From contig JAFWQT010000131.1 in the NCBI GenBank assembly GCA_017508965.1, positions 1 through 39,762 on the forward strand: a DNA stretch of 39,762 bases. Reading direction: 5' to 3'. The notes under the pieces are model-generated. The model was not told the origin of the DNA, did no database searches, and saw only the letters and a list, made by a program, of their open reading frames with translations. Every line of letters begins with the position of its first letter. The stretch's first letter is position 1. Below, in pieces: positions 15,162 through 21,410 of the stretch. Made by a program: the position numbers and the translations under genes. Origin of the DNA: Prevotella sp. GTDB taxonomy: Bacteria; Bacteroidota; Bacteroidia; Bacteroidales; Bacteroidaceae.

Positions 15162-16300
15162 TTTTTCACCTTAATAAAATATTGCGGGTCGCCAAGTCCG
15201 AGTTCCGGGTGGGCGATGGTGATGAAGTCGCGCAGCAGCAGGTCGGGATGGAAGGGCGTGTCCTCGTAGAAGGTAGAGGTTGCCGTGTTGCAGCCATAGA
15301 TTTCGCCCTCGCGGAAAGCCTTGAACTGACTGTAGCCTTTATGCTCGGCGAGCAGCGCCTGCGGTGTGATGGCCTGCGGAGAGTTGTAGCGGAAGAGCCA
15401 TACGTTGCAGTTCAAACCTTTCTCGAAAACACTCTCGAAGGGCAGTGGCAGCGAACCGCTCTGTTCGTCGTCCGACCATGGATATGCCGCTCCGGCATCA
15501 AGAATCATGCGTCCGATGGTGCTTTTCCCGCCGGGCACATACCACACCGGACCGGTCAGTTTGTCCATGAGGACCGAGGGTTTCTTCGACGGTGCGACCG
15601 TCGAACACCTGACGGCTTTGGCCTTTAGGCTCAGGTAGTTTTTCTCCACCTGGCTGAAAAGGCTGTCAGCCTGCCCGGTGGCACCGAAGAGCATTCCGTA
15701 GAAACGCATCCATTCGGCGCGTCCCAGTGCCGAGGTTTCCATATAGTCGGCCATCTCCACGATGGGGATGCCAATCTTTTCGAGTCGTCCGTAGCCGCCG
15801 CTGTTCTGGAATGGCGAGAGGAAGATGGCGTCGGCCTGCAGGTCGATGATGGTCTCGAGCGTGGGCTGCAGCGCACTGCCGCAATCCTTGACCTGCCCGT
15901 TCTTTACCCGTTCCTGCATCCATGGCAGGTGGATGTACTGCACGTCGCACACCCCTTTCACCGCATCGCGCTGTCCGAGTTGGTCGACTAGTCCGCAATG
16001 TACGCTGGTGGAGATAACTGCCCGCCGGACGGGTGTCCGTATGACGGTGCCCTGAGGCATCTGTCCCGGCAGCTGGGCATCGGCAGGAACGAGCAGATAG
16101 GTGTGGAGCGTCTTGCCGATGTTCCACGGGTCCGACAGTTTCACTTCGGTGTATTCCTTATGCTTGACGATGGTCAGTTTCTGGGCATATTTCAGCCGGA
16201 TGGTATCGCCCTCGTGGGTGGCTGTCTGGCCTCCCGGCGCTTTCCGGCATGCTGCCATTGCGAGGCAGAGCAGAAAGAGCAGTATGAATTTTGTTTTCAT
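15158..16300 (-). CDS. Substrate-binding lipoprotein, BtuF/FecB type
   Basis: 380 residues; the signal peptide ends in lipobox AMAAC (Cys18). The TroA-like two-lobed fold is suggested by VKGVCDVQYIHLPW, ETIIDLQADAIFLSPF, IPIVEMADYMETSALGRAEW and the C-terminal lobe with VWYVPGGKSTIGRMI. A corrinoid substrate is inferred from the cobalamin riboswitch only 90 bp away, but that riboswitch points the other way, so a siderophore or heme ligand remains possible. Residues about 228-240 (around RCSTVAPSKKPS) are encoded by a palindromic repeat. A promoter-like TATCTTTG (minus strand, 16322-16329) lies about 20 bases upstream. Confidence 0.75.
   Translation of the reverse strand: MKTKFILLFLLCLAMAACRKAPGGQTATHEGDTIRLKYAQKLTIVKHKEYTEVKLSDPWNIGKTLHTYLLVPADAQLPGQMPQGTVIRTPVRRAVISTSVHCGLVDQLGQRDAVKGVCDVQYIHLPWMQERVKNGQVKDCGSALQPTLETIIDLQADAIFLSPFQNSGGYGRLEKIGIPIVEMADYMETSALGRAEWMRFYGMLFGATGQADSLFSQVEKNYLSLKAKAVRCSTVAPSKKPSVLMDKLTGPVWYVPGGKSTIGRMILDAGAAYPWSDDEQSGSLPLPFESVFEKGLNCNVWLFRYNSPQAITPQALLAEHKGYSQFKAFREGEIYGCNTATSTFYEDTPFHPDLLLRDFITIAHPELGLGDPQYFIKVKK
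15581..15617. repeat. GCG-loop palindrome inside the btuF-like gene
   Basis: TTCGACGGT-GCG-ACCGTCGAA (15585-15605) plus a conserved AACACC-GACGGCTT tail. The copy at 14075-14108 has the same loop and tail but different stem bases: two positions in each arm changed together so that pairing is kept. Here it lies in frame in a coding sequence. Confidence 0.8.
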
Positions 16301-16348
16301 TGTTTTTGCCTAAATCTGTTGCAAAGATAATGAAATTTCCTGTTTTTA

Positions 16349-16380
16349 TTTGCAGATAAAGTGAAAAAGTTGTATCTTTG
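16349..16380 (+). promoter_or_regulatory. Promoter of the cobalamin riboswitch transcript
   Basis: TTTG (16349-16352), 20-bp spacer, TATCTTTG (16373-16380): an exact consensus promoter reading rightward, ending 9 bases before the riboswitch. A second -7-like box (16322-16329) reads leftward toward the btuF-like gene. Confidence 0.85.
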
Positions 16381-16389
16381 CCCTCGAAT

Positions 16390-16560
16390 GGTGATGCAAC
16401 GGCTCTCAGCCGCGGCATAAAAGGGAATCTGGTGAGAATCCAGAGCAGTACCCGCTACTGTAAGTTCCATTATCGGAAAAGCAGGAAAACCACTGCCGCT
16501 CGCGGCGGGAAGGTGCATTTCCGGGAACAAGTCAGGAAACCTGCCACTCATTGCAAGATT
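16390..16560 (+). ncRNA. Cobalamin riboswitch
   Basis: Class I-type cobalamin aptamer on the plus strand. P1 is formed by TGCAA near 16394 with TTGCA near 16551. The conserved core reads AAAAGGGAATCTGGTGAGAA (from about 16420), then GCAGTACCCGCTACTGTAA, and the B12 box AAGTCAGGAAACCTGCC is at 16529-16545. Binding of adenosylcobalamin or a related corrinoid would normally repress a downstream uptake gene. Here no gene follows on the same strand: about 130 nt further on is a hairpin terminator, then the 3' end of a convergent gene. The aptamer call is firm; the regulated target is unknown. Confidence 0.93.
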
Positions 16561-16692
16561 ACGCTGTCCACGGGATTATGGGCGCGGCACATTCTTTTCA
16601 CGTTGTTTACGAAAGCTCTGGGATTTCAGGGGAATTCTTGGAGTATCATGCCAAGACCTAATGGATTGTATTATATAAGTTTGTTTAAAATA
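16561..16692 (+). other. Riboswitch expression-platform region, no clear gene
   Basis: About 130 nt between the aptamer and a terminator. It contains a 27-codon ORF (16578-16661) starting MGAAHSFHVV with no family resemblance, and otherwise nothing that looks coding. It may be the remnant leader of a deleted corrinoid-uptake gene, or the body of a riboswitch-controlled small RNA. Confidence 0.5.
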
Positions 16693-16730
16693 GGGCAGGG
16701 TGAAGTCGTGAGATTTTTCCCTGCCTTTTG
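16693..16730 (+). terminator. Terminator after the riboswitch
   Basis: GGGCAGGG and CCCTGCC form a 7-bp GC-rich stem around an 18-nt loop, followed by TTTTG. It closes the riboswitch transcript and, read on the other strand, also lies just after the stop of the convergent DUF4294-like gene. Confidence 0.7.
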
Positions 16731-16733
16731 TTT

Positions 16734-17372
16734 TCAGAGCTGTCCCGATTCCACCAGTCTTACCACCCTTTCCGTCAGTCGGTCAACGCCCTCAGGGTCG
16801 TATTCCTTCATGAGCGAGGCACCGAACGTCCAGGCAAAGGCCTGGTAGAAACCCGCACGCACCGGACCGAGGAAGGCCTGGATGAGCTGATAGCTCGACG
16901 AGTTGCACTCGCGATAGATGAGTTTGATGAGCAATTTGCCCTGGCTGTACGACAGTTTCTTCATTCTGGGCGTGTATTCCTTCTTGATGCTTTCCTCCAC
17001 GCGCTTCATGTGCTGGTCCTTGGCTTTCTTGTCGGGCAGCGTCTGCAGGTAGTCGTAGGTCTCGATGATAATCTGGTTGGCCTCCTTGGCGATGGGCAGC
17101 ACCTTCTTCACGTTATAGACCAGGCGGTTGTATTTCTGGCGCTCCTTCTCGTTCTTGAACACGGGTTGCCCATATACATACACGTTGTTGAACTCAACAT
17201 ACTGTATGCTGTCGCCGTCTTTCAGCACCTTGCTCACCTTGACCATGGGCACGAACGTGGGGTTGTCCATGTCAACCTCCAAGTCTTCAGGGTTCACATG
17301 GCCCGGCCTGTCCTTTTGTGCCCAGCACATCAGCGGCAGCACCGCAAGCAGCATCAGCGCCAATTTTCTCAT
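16734..17372 (-). CDS. DUF4294-like exported protein
   Basis: 212 residues from the ATG at 17372, with a signal peptide ending near CWAQ (residue 19). The mature protein has a beta-rich N-terminal part (about 40-75, ending IQYVEFNNVYVYG) and a long basic helical part (about 80-170, containing KERQKYNRLVYNVKKVLPIAKEA). That pattern is typical of the Bacteroidetes DUF4294 family, whose function is unknown. The start is fixed by a full promoter at 17379-17409 lying upstream of it. The ATG is only 6 bases past the -7 box, so the mRNA is probably leaderless. Confidence 0.8.
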   Translation of the reverse strand: MRKLALMLLAVLPLMCWAQKDRPGHVNPEDLEVDMDNPTFVPMVKVSKVLKDGDSIQYVEFNNVYVYGQPVFKNEKERQKYNRLVYNVKKVLPIAKEANQIIIETYDYLQTLPDKKAKDQHMKRVEESIKKEYTPRMKKLSYSQGKLLIKLIYRECNSSSYQLIQAFLGPVRAGFYQAFAWTFGASLMKEYDPEGVDRLTERVVRLVESGQL

Positions 17373-17378
17373 TGGCTG

Positions 17379-17409
17379 CAAAGGTAATCCAAATGTACGG
17401 AAAATCAAA
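17379..17409 (-). promoter_or_regulatory. Promoter of the DUF4294-like gene
   Basis: Minus strand: TTTG (17406-17409), 19-bp spacer, TACCTTTG (17379-17386). It places transcription start at or next to the start codon. Confidence 0.8.
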
Positions 17410-17449
17410 ATAAAACCGTAGTTTTAAGTTTTGTTTCGGAAAAATTCTA

Positions 17450-17457
17450 TAACTTTG
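17450..17457 (+). promoter_or_regulatory. Promoter -7 box of the epimerase gene
   Basis: TAACTTTG with 8 bases between it and the ATG at 17466, implying an almost leaderless mRNA. A TTTG at 17430-17433 is present but only 16 bp away, shorter than the usual spacing. Confidence 0.6.
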
Positions 17458-17465
17458 CCCCCGAA

Positions 17466-18503
17466 ATGAGTAACATATTGATAACGGGTGCCACAGGCTT
17501 CATCGGCGGCTTCATCGTAGACGAGGCTTTGCGGCGCGATATGGACGTGTGGGTACTGCTGCGCAAGAGCAGTTCACGAAAGTGGCTTACCGACGGGCGA
17601 ATCCGTTTCATCGAGGCCGACATGTCGTCGGAAGACGATCTGACGGAGAAGATGCGCGGCCTGCGGTTCGACTACGTGGTGCATGCCGCCGGTGTGACCA
17701 AGAGTCTGCACCGCGAGGATTTCCGTCGCGTCAACGTGGGATGCACGAAAAACCTGGTGAACGCCCTGCTGCGCCTGGAGATGCCGCTCCGTAAGTTCGT
17801 CTATCTGAGCTCGCTCAGCGTCTTCGGACCTGTGCGCGAAGAGCAGCCCTATACGGAAATCCTCGAAACCGACCGCCCACAGCCCAACACCGAATACGGC
17901 AAGAGCAAGCTCGAGGCTGAGCAGTGGCTGGAGGGGATGTTGCAGACTGACCGCAACACACCCGGCGGCAACGGTGAGGCGGCGGGACTGCCCGTTGTCT
18001 TCCTCAGGCCAACAGGCGTCTACGGACCGCGTGAGCGCGACTATTTCATGATGGCCAAGAGCATTAAGGCACACACCGACTTTGCCGTTGGCTATAAGCC
18101 GCAGGACATCACCTTCGTATATGTGCTCGACGTGGTGCAGGCCATCTTCCTGGCACTCGAGAAGGGAGCGCCCGGAAGGAAGTATTTTCTCAGCGACGGG
18201 CAGGTGTACCGCTCGTCGGCCTTCAGCGAACTCATCCGCCGCGAACTGGGCAATCCCTGGTGGATACGCATCACGGCACCGCTATGGCTGCTGCGCATCA
18301 TCACCTTCTGCGGTGAATACGTGGGCAGAATCACCGGCAAGGTGACGGCCCTGAACAACGATAAATACCACATCATGAAGCAGCGCAACTGGCGCTGCGA
18401 CATCGGTCCGGCGCGCCGCGAACTGGGTTTTGAGCCGAAGTTCCAGCTCGACGAAGGCGTGCGCCTGACCATCCGCTGGTATAAGGAAAACGGATGGCTG
18501 TAA
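17466..18503 (+). CDS. NAD-dependent epimerase/dehydratase (extended SDR)
   Basis: 345 residues. The Rossmann nucleotide motif ITGATGFIGG is at 6-15, an acidic/Asp stretch (EADMSSEDDL) at about 50-59, HAAGVTKS at 73-80, catalytic-type Ser in YLSSLSVFG (113-121), and Tyr144/Lys148 in YGKSK. The family acts on nucleotide sugars, sterols or lipid-linked substrates; the exact substrate is not evident. It precedes a PAP2 phosphatase by 19 bp and probably forms an operon with it and miaB, suggesting a lipid or glycan precursor role. Confidence 0.85.
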   Translation: MSNILITGATGFIGGFIVDEALRRDMDVWVLLRKSSSRKWLTDGRIRFIEADMSSEDDLTEKMRGLRFDYVVHAAGVTKSLHREDFRRVNVGCTKNLVNALLRLEMPLRKFVYLSSLSVFGPVREEQPYTEILETDRPQPNTEYGKSKLEAEQWLEGMLQTDRNTPGGNGEAAGLPVVFLRPTGVYGPRERDYFMMAKSIKAHTDFAVGYKPQDITFVYVLDVVQAIFLALEKGAPGRKYFLSDGQVYRSSAFSELIRRELGNPWWIRITAPLWLLRIITFCGEYVGRITGKVTALNNDKYHIMKQRNWRCDIGPARRELGFEPKFQLDEGVRLTIRWYKENGWL

Positions 18504-18522
18504 TAGTCAGAAAAAAGAATAG

Positions 18523-19491
18523 ATGAAATTTAAGATAAAAGACCTTTTCAAGATAGAGAAGAAGCCCAAGAAGGGACTGATGGCCTTGGAGTGGGTGGTG
18601 TTCGGCTACCTGCTGCTCACGCTGCTGGTCATCCTGTTCTGCTACACCAAGGTGCAGAACCCCAACGCCATGATATGGGGGCGCGTGCATATTGCCGTCA
18701 CCACCCTGCTCATGTGGGCCGTCTATCGGATGGTGCCCTGCCGGTTGACGCGCCTGCTGCGCGTGGTCGTGCAGATGTCGCTGCTGTCGTGGTGGTATCC
18801 CGACACCTACGAAATCAACCGCATGCTGCCCAATCTCGACCATGTGTTCGCCGGTTGGGAACAGCAGCTCTTCGGTTGTCAGCCAGCCCTGCTGTTTGCC
18901 GAAAAGTGTTCCAACATGGTGTTCTCTGAACTGATGTGCCTGGGCTATGTGTCGTATTTTCCGCTGATTCTGCTGGTCGAGATCTACTATTTCTTCATGC
19001 GCTATGCCGACTTCAGCCGTTGTGCCTTCATCGTGCTGACCTCGTTTTTTATCTATTACGTCATCTTTATTATGGTTCCCGTCACCGGCCCCATGTTCTA
19101 TTATCTGGCGGTCGGCACCGACGATATTGCGCGCGGCGTGTTCCCCAATCTGGGAAACTACTTCAACTTCCATCAGGAAATGCTGCCCACCCCGGGCTAT
19201 ACCGACGGTTTTTTCTATCAGATGGTCGTCGACACCCACGATGCCGGCGAGCGCCCCACGGCCGCTTTCCCCTCAAGTCATGTGGGCATCACCACCGTAC
19301 TGATGTGGCTGGCCTGGAAGGCCAAGAGCCGGAGGCTGCTCCTCTGGATGCTTCCGTTCTATGTGCTGCTGTGTCTCTCCACGGTGTACATCATGGCCCA
19401 CTATGTCGTTGACGTCATTGCAGGCCTTGTTACGGGCACGCTGTTCTTCTGGGGACTGTATTTGGCAACAGCAAATATGAAAGATAAATGA
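18523..19491 (+). CDS. PAP2-family membrane phosphatase/phosphotransferase
   Basis: 322 residues with several membrane helices (first near 23-41). Acid-phosphatase motifs: FPSSHVG (249-255, His253) and the late AHYVVD (292-297, His293, Asp297); the region around 240-246 (DAGERPT) precedes the PSSH motif. Members dephosphorylate isoprenoid or phospholipid phosphates, or, in inositol phosphorylceramide synthase relatives, transfer phospho-headgroups to ceramides. Since Bacteroidales make sphingolipids, the latter is possible but only inference. It overlaps miaB by 4 bp (ATGA). Confidence 0.82.
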   Translation: MKFKIKDLFKIEKKPKKGLMALEWVVFGYLLLTLLVILFCYTKVQNPNAMIWGRVHIAVTTLLMWAVYRMVPCRLTRLLRVVVQMSLLSWWYPDTYEINRMLPNLDHVFAGWEQQLFGCQPALLFAEKCSNMVFSELMCLGYVSYFPLILLVEIYYFFMRYADFSRCAFIVLTSFFIYYVIFIMVPVTGPMFYYLAVGTDDIARGVFPNLGNYFNFHQEMLPTPGYTDGFFYQMVVDTHDAGERPTAAFPSSHVGITTVLMWLAWKAKSRRLLLWMLPFYVLLCLSTVYIMAHYVVDVIAGLVTGTLFFWGLYLATANMKDK

Positions 19492-20870
19492 TTATGAAGA
19501 AACTCTATATTGAAACCTACGGATGCCAGATGAACGTGGCCGACTCGGAAGTGGTGGCCTCGGTGATGCAGATGGCTGGCTATGAAGTATGTGAAACGGT
19601 GGAAGAGGCCGATGCCGTCTTTCTTAACACCTGTTCGGTGCGCGACAATGCCGAGCAGAAAATATACCACAGACTGGATGTGTTGGCTGCACTCAAAAAG
19701 AAGAGGGAAGCATCCAACACCCATCACCCAACGCCCAACCCCCTCATCATCGGCGTTCTCGGCTGTATGGCTGAGCGCGTGAAGGAGGACCTTTTGGAGA
19801 ATCATCACTGCGACCTCGTGGCCGGACCTGATGCCTACCTCACGTTGCCCGACCTGGTGGCACAGGCAGAGCTTGGGCACAAGGCCATTAATGTGGAACT
19901 CTCCACGACCGAGACCTATCGCGACGTGATTCCCCAGCGCATTGGCCTGGGACATAAGATTGGCGGTTTTGTCAGCATCATGCGCGGCTGCAACAACTTC
20001 TGCCACTATTGCATCGTGCCCTTCACCCGAGGCCGTGAGCGCAGCCGTGACGTGGAAAGCATCCTCCGCGAAGTGCGCGACCTTCGCGACCGTGGTTTCA
20101 AGGAAGTAACGCTTCTGGGACAGAACGTTAACAGCTACGGGCTAAGCCTGTCATCCAACACCCAACACCCAACACCCAACACCCAGACTTCCTTCGCCCA
20201 ACTGCTCCGCCTCGTTGCCCGCGAGGTTCCCGAGATGCGCGTGCGCTTCACCACCTCCAATCCCGAGGACATGACCGAGGACATACTCCATGCCATTGCC
20301 GAGGAGCCCAACCTCTGCCGCCATATCCATTTCCCCGCACAGAGCGGCAGCAACCGCATACTGAAACTGATGAACCGCAAATACACCCGCGAGGATTATC
20401 TGCAGAAGATAGAGGCCATCCGACGCATCATTCCCGGCTGCGGAATCACAACCGATGTATTTGTGGGCTATCACGACGAGACCGAGGAAGACTTCCAGCA
20501 GACGCTCTCGCTGGTGCGTGAGGTGGGTTTCGATTCCGCCTTTATGTTCAAATATTCCGAGCGTCCCGGCACTTTTGCCGCCCGCCATCTGCCCGACAAC
20601 ATCCCCGAGGAAGAGAAGATTCGCCGCCTGAACGAACTCATTGCCCTGCAGACGGAGATTTCAGCCCAGCGCAATCGCGAAGACGAAGGCCGTGAGTTTG
20701 AGGTGCTTGTGGAAGGTTTCAGCAAGCGCAGCCGCGAACAGCTCTGCGGCCGCAACGAGCAAAACAAGATGGTGGTGTTCGACAAAGCCGGTCATCACAT
20801 CGGCGAGCGCGTCCGCGTGCGCATCACCGGCAGCACCAGCGCCACCCTTTTCGGCGAAGCTATTTCGTGA
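19488..20870 (+). CDS. miaB: tRNA-2-methylthio-N6-dimethylallyladenosine synthase
   Basis: 460-residue radical-SAM methylthiotransferase modifying A37 of tRNAs that read UNN codons. Cluster ligands of the N-terminal domain are Cys13 (YGCQMN), Cys49 (NTCSVRDNA) and Cys93 (LGCMAER). The radical-SAM triad is Cys168, Cys172 and Cys175 in RGCNNFCHYCIVPF. A TRAM-like RNA-binding domain forms the last 65 residues. Two segments (about 76-85 and 223-233, both rich in N-T-P-H) are encoded by tandem heptamer arrays and probably form loops. Start at 19488 (overlapping the previous stop) or at the next Met. Confidence 0.95.
   Translation: MIMKKLYIETYGCQMNVADSEVVASVMQMAGYEVCETVEEADAVFLNTCSVRDNAEQKIYHRLDVLAALKKKREASNTHHPTPNPLIIGVLGCMAERVKEDLLENHHCDLVAGPDAYLTLPDLVAQAELGHKAINVELSTTETYRDVIPQRIGLGHKIGGFVSIMRGCNNFCHYCIVPFTRGRERSRDVESILREVRDLRDRGFKEVTLLGQNVNSYGLSLSSNTQHPTPNTQTSFAQLLRLVAREVPEMRVRFTTSNPEDMTEDILHAIAEEPNLCRHIHFPAQSGSNRILKLMNRKYTREDYLQKIEAIRRIIPGCGITTDVFVGYHDETEEDFQQTLSLVREVGFDSAFMFKYSERPGTFAARHLPDNIPEEEKIRRLNELIALQTEISAQRNREDEGREFEVLVEGFSKRSREQLCGRNEQNKMVVFDKAGHHIGERVRVRITGSTSATLFGEAIS
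19714..19741. repeat. Heptamer array inside miaB (first)
   Basis: Four 7-bp units CCAACAC, CCATCAC, CCAACGC and CCAACCC encode residues 76-85 of MiaB, just before the Cys93 segment. The array is in frame and likely sits in a surface loop. Confidence 0.8.
20155..20182. repeat. Heptamer array inside miaB (second)
   Basis: Four perfect CCAACAC units, then a diverged one, encode residues 223-233 between the NVNSYG segment and FAQLLR. Homologues of this position normally have a short variable loop. Perfect identity of the units implies recent expansion or selection. Confidence 0.85.
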
Positions 20871-21368
20871 AAAACATCTTACAACGGGTTTTCGCAATCT
20901 GGAAAATGAACGGGCTAAAAAGCGCAGAAAAATGGCTTCCGAACCGCAAAAACCGGGCAAAAGATATTGATTTGAAAGAAAAAATCTAGAGAATTTCCTT
21001 CAAATCAATATCTTTTCATCATCAAATAAACTTTAATTGCGGTTGAAATAAAGTCTAATTAATGGTCAAAAGCCAATTAATTAGCCTTTAAAAACCTTTT
21101 TCCGCCTCTTTAAATCCGTTTCGTTTTCCGTAGGTTGTTGGTTTCCAGCAACTTAACAAAACCTCTTCAAAACGCGCGAATTTGCGCCCCGCCCATCGTT
21201 TCGTGACTAAAACGCGAGTTTTAACCCCCGAAATTCGAATTTTATTTGACAAAGAACAGCCTCCTAAATAGTTGCAGCCAACAGGAGGCACAACCGGTAA
21301 GCATTGCAGGTGGCGGTGAAATGATGTGGGGCTCAAAGTTTAATAAATGGAAAAACTCAGGGGAAATA
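20871..21368. other. Gene-free, hairpin-rich intergenic region
   Basis: About 500 bp with no convincing ORF. It holds an 18-bp perfect inverted repeat (20959-20976 with 20999-21016), an 11-bp one with a single extra A (21055-21065 with 21073-21084), GTTGTTGG-TTT-CCAGCAAC (21134-21152, one wobble), TAAAAC-GCGA-GTTTTA (21208-21223), the palindrome AAATTCGAATTT (21229-21240) and GCCTCCT/AGGAGGC (21259-21289). The first is a likely bidirectional terminator for miaB; the series as a whole suggests a structured RNA or a decayed insertion. Confidence 0.55.
20959..21016. terminator. 18-bp perfect inverted repeat after miaB
   Basis: AAAAGATATTGATTTGAA and its exact inverse complement lie 22 bp apart, ending in TTTT. 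It starts 88 bp beyond the miaB stop. The stem is AT-rich for a classic terminator but long; termination is the simplest reading. Confidence 0.6.
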
Positions 21369-21400
21369 TTTGGTGTTACCGTTTATTTGTTGTACATTTG
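21369..21400 (+). promoter_or_regulatory. Promoter of the ABC exporter and LTA-synthase-like operon
   Basis: TTTG (21369-21372), 20-bp spacer, TACATTTG (21393-21400). The ATG at 21411 is 10 bases later. This excludes the longer in-frame reading beginning upstream of the promoter. Confidence 0.82.
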
Positions 21401-21410
21401 TACCCTAGAT

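Noticed and set aside
16578..16661. 27-codon ORF after the riboswitch as a regulated peptide gene
   Set aside because: No conserved features and ordinary composition; kept only as a possibility in the riboswitch finding.
19714..20182. Tandem arrays as CRISPR
   Set aside because: Units of 7 bp without spacers and within a coding frame; no leader and no cas genes.
21259..21289. attC-like recombination site
   Set aside because: The GCCTCCT/AGGAGGC hairpin lacks the paired core sites of attC, and no integrase is present.
21088..21336. Minus-strand ORF of 82 codons upstream of the ABC exporter
   Set aside because: No recognisable domain, Trp/Cys/Lys-rich composition, lies over several hairpins and partly over an intergenic region; likely fortuitous.
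21246..21410. N-terminal extension of the ABC exporter
   Set aside because: A consensus promoter (21369-21400) lies inside it, and the conserved family start fits ATG 21411.
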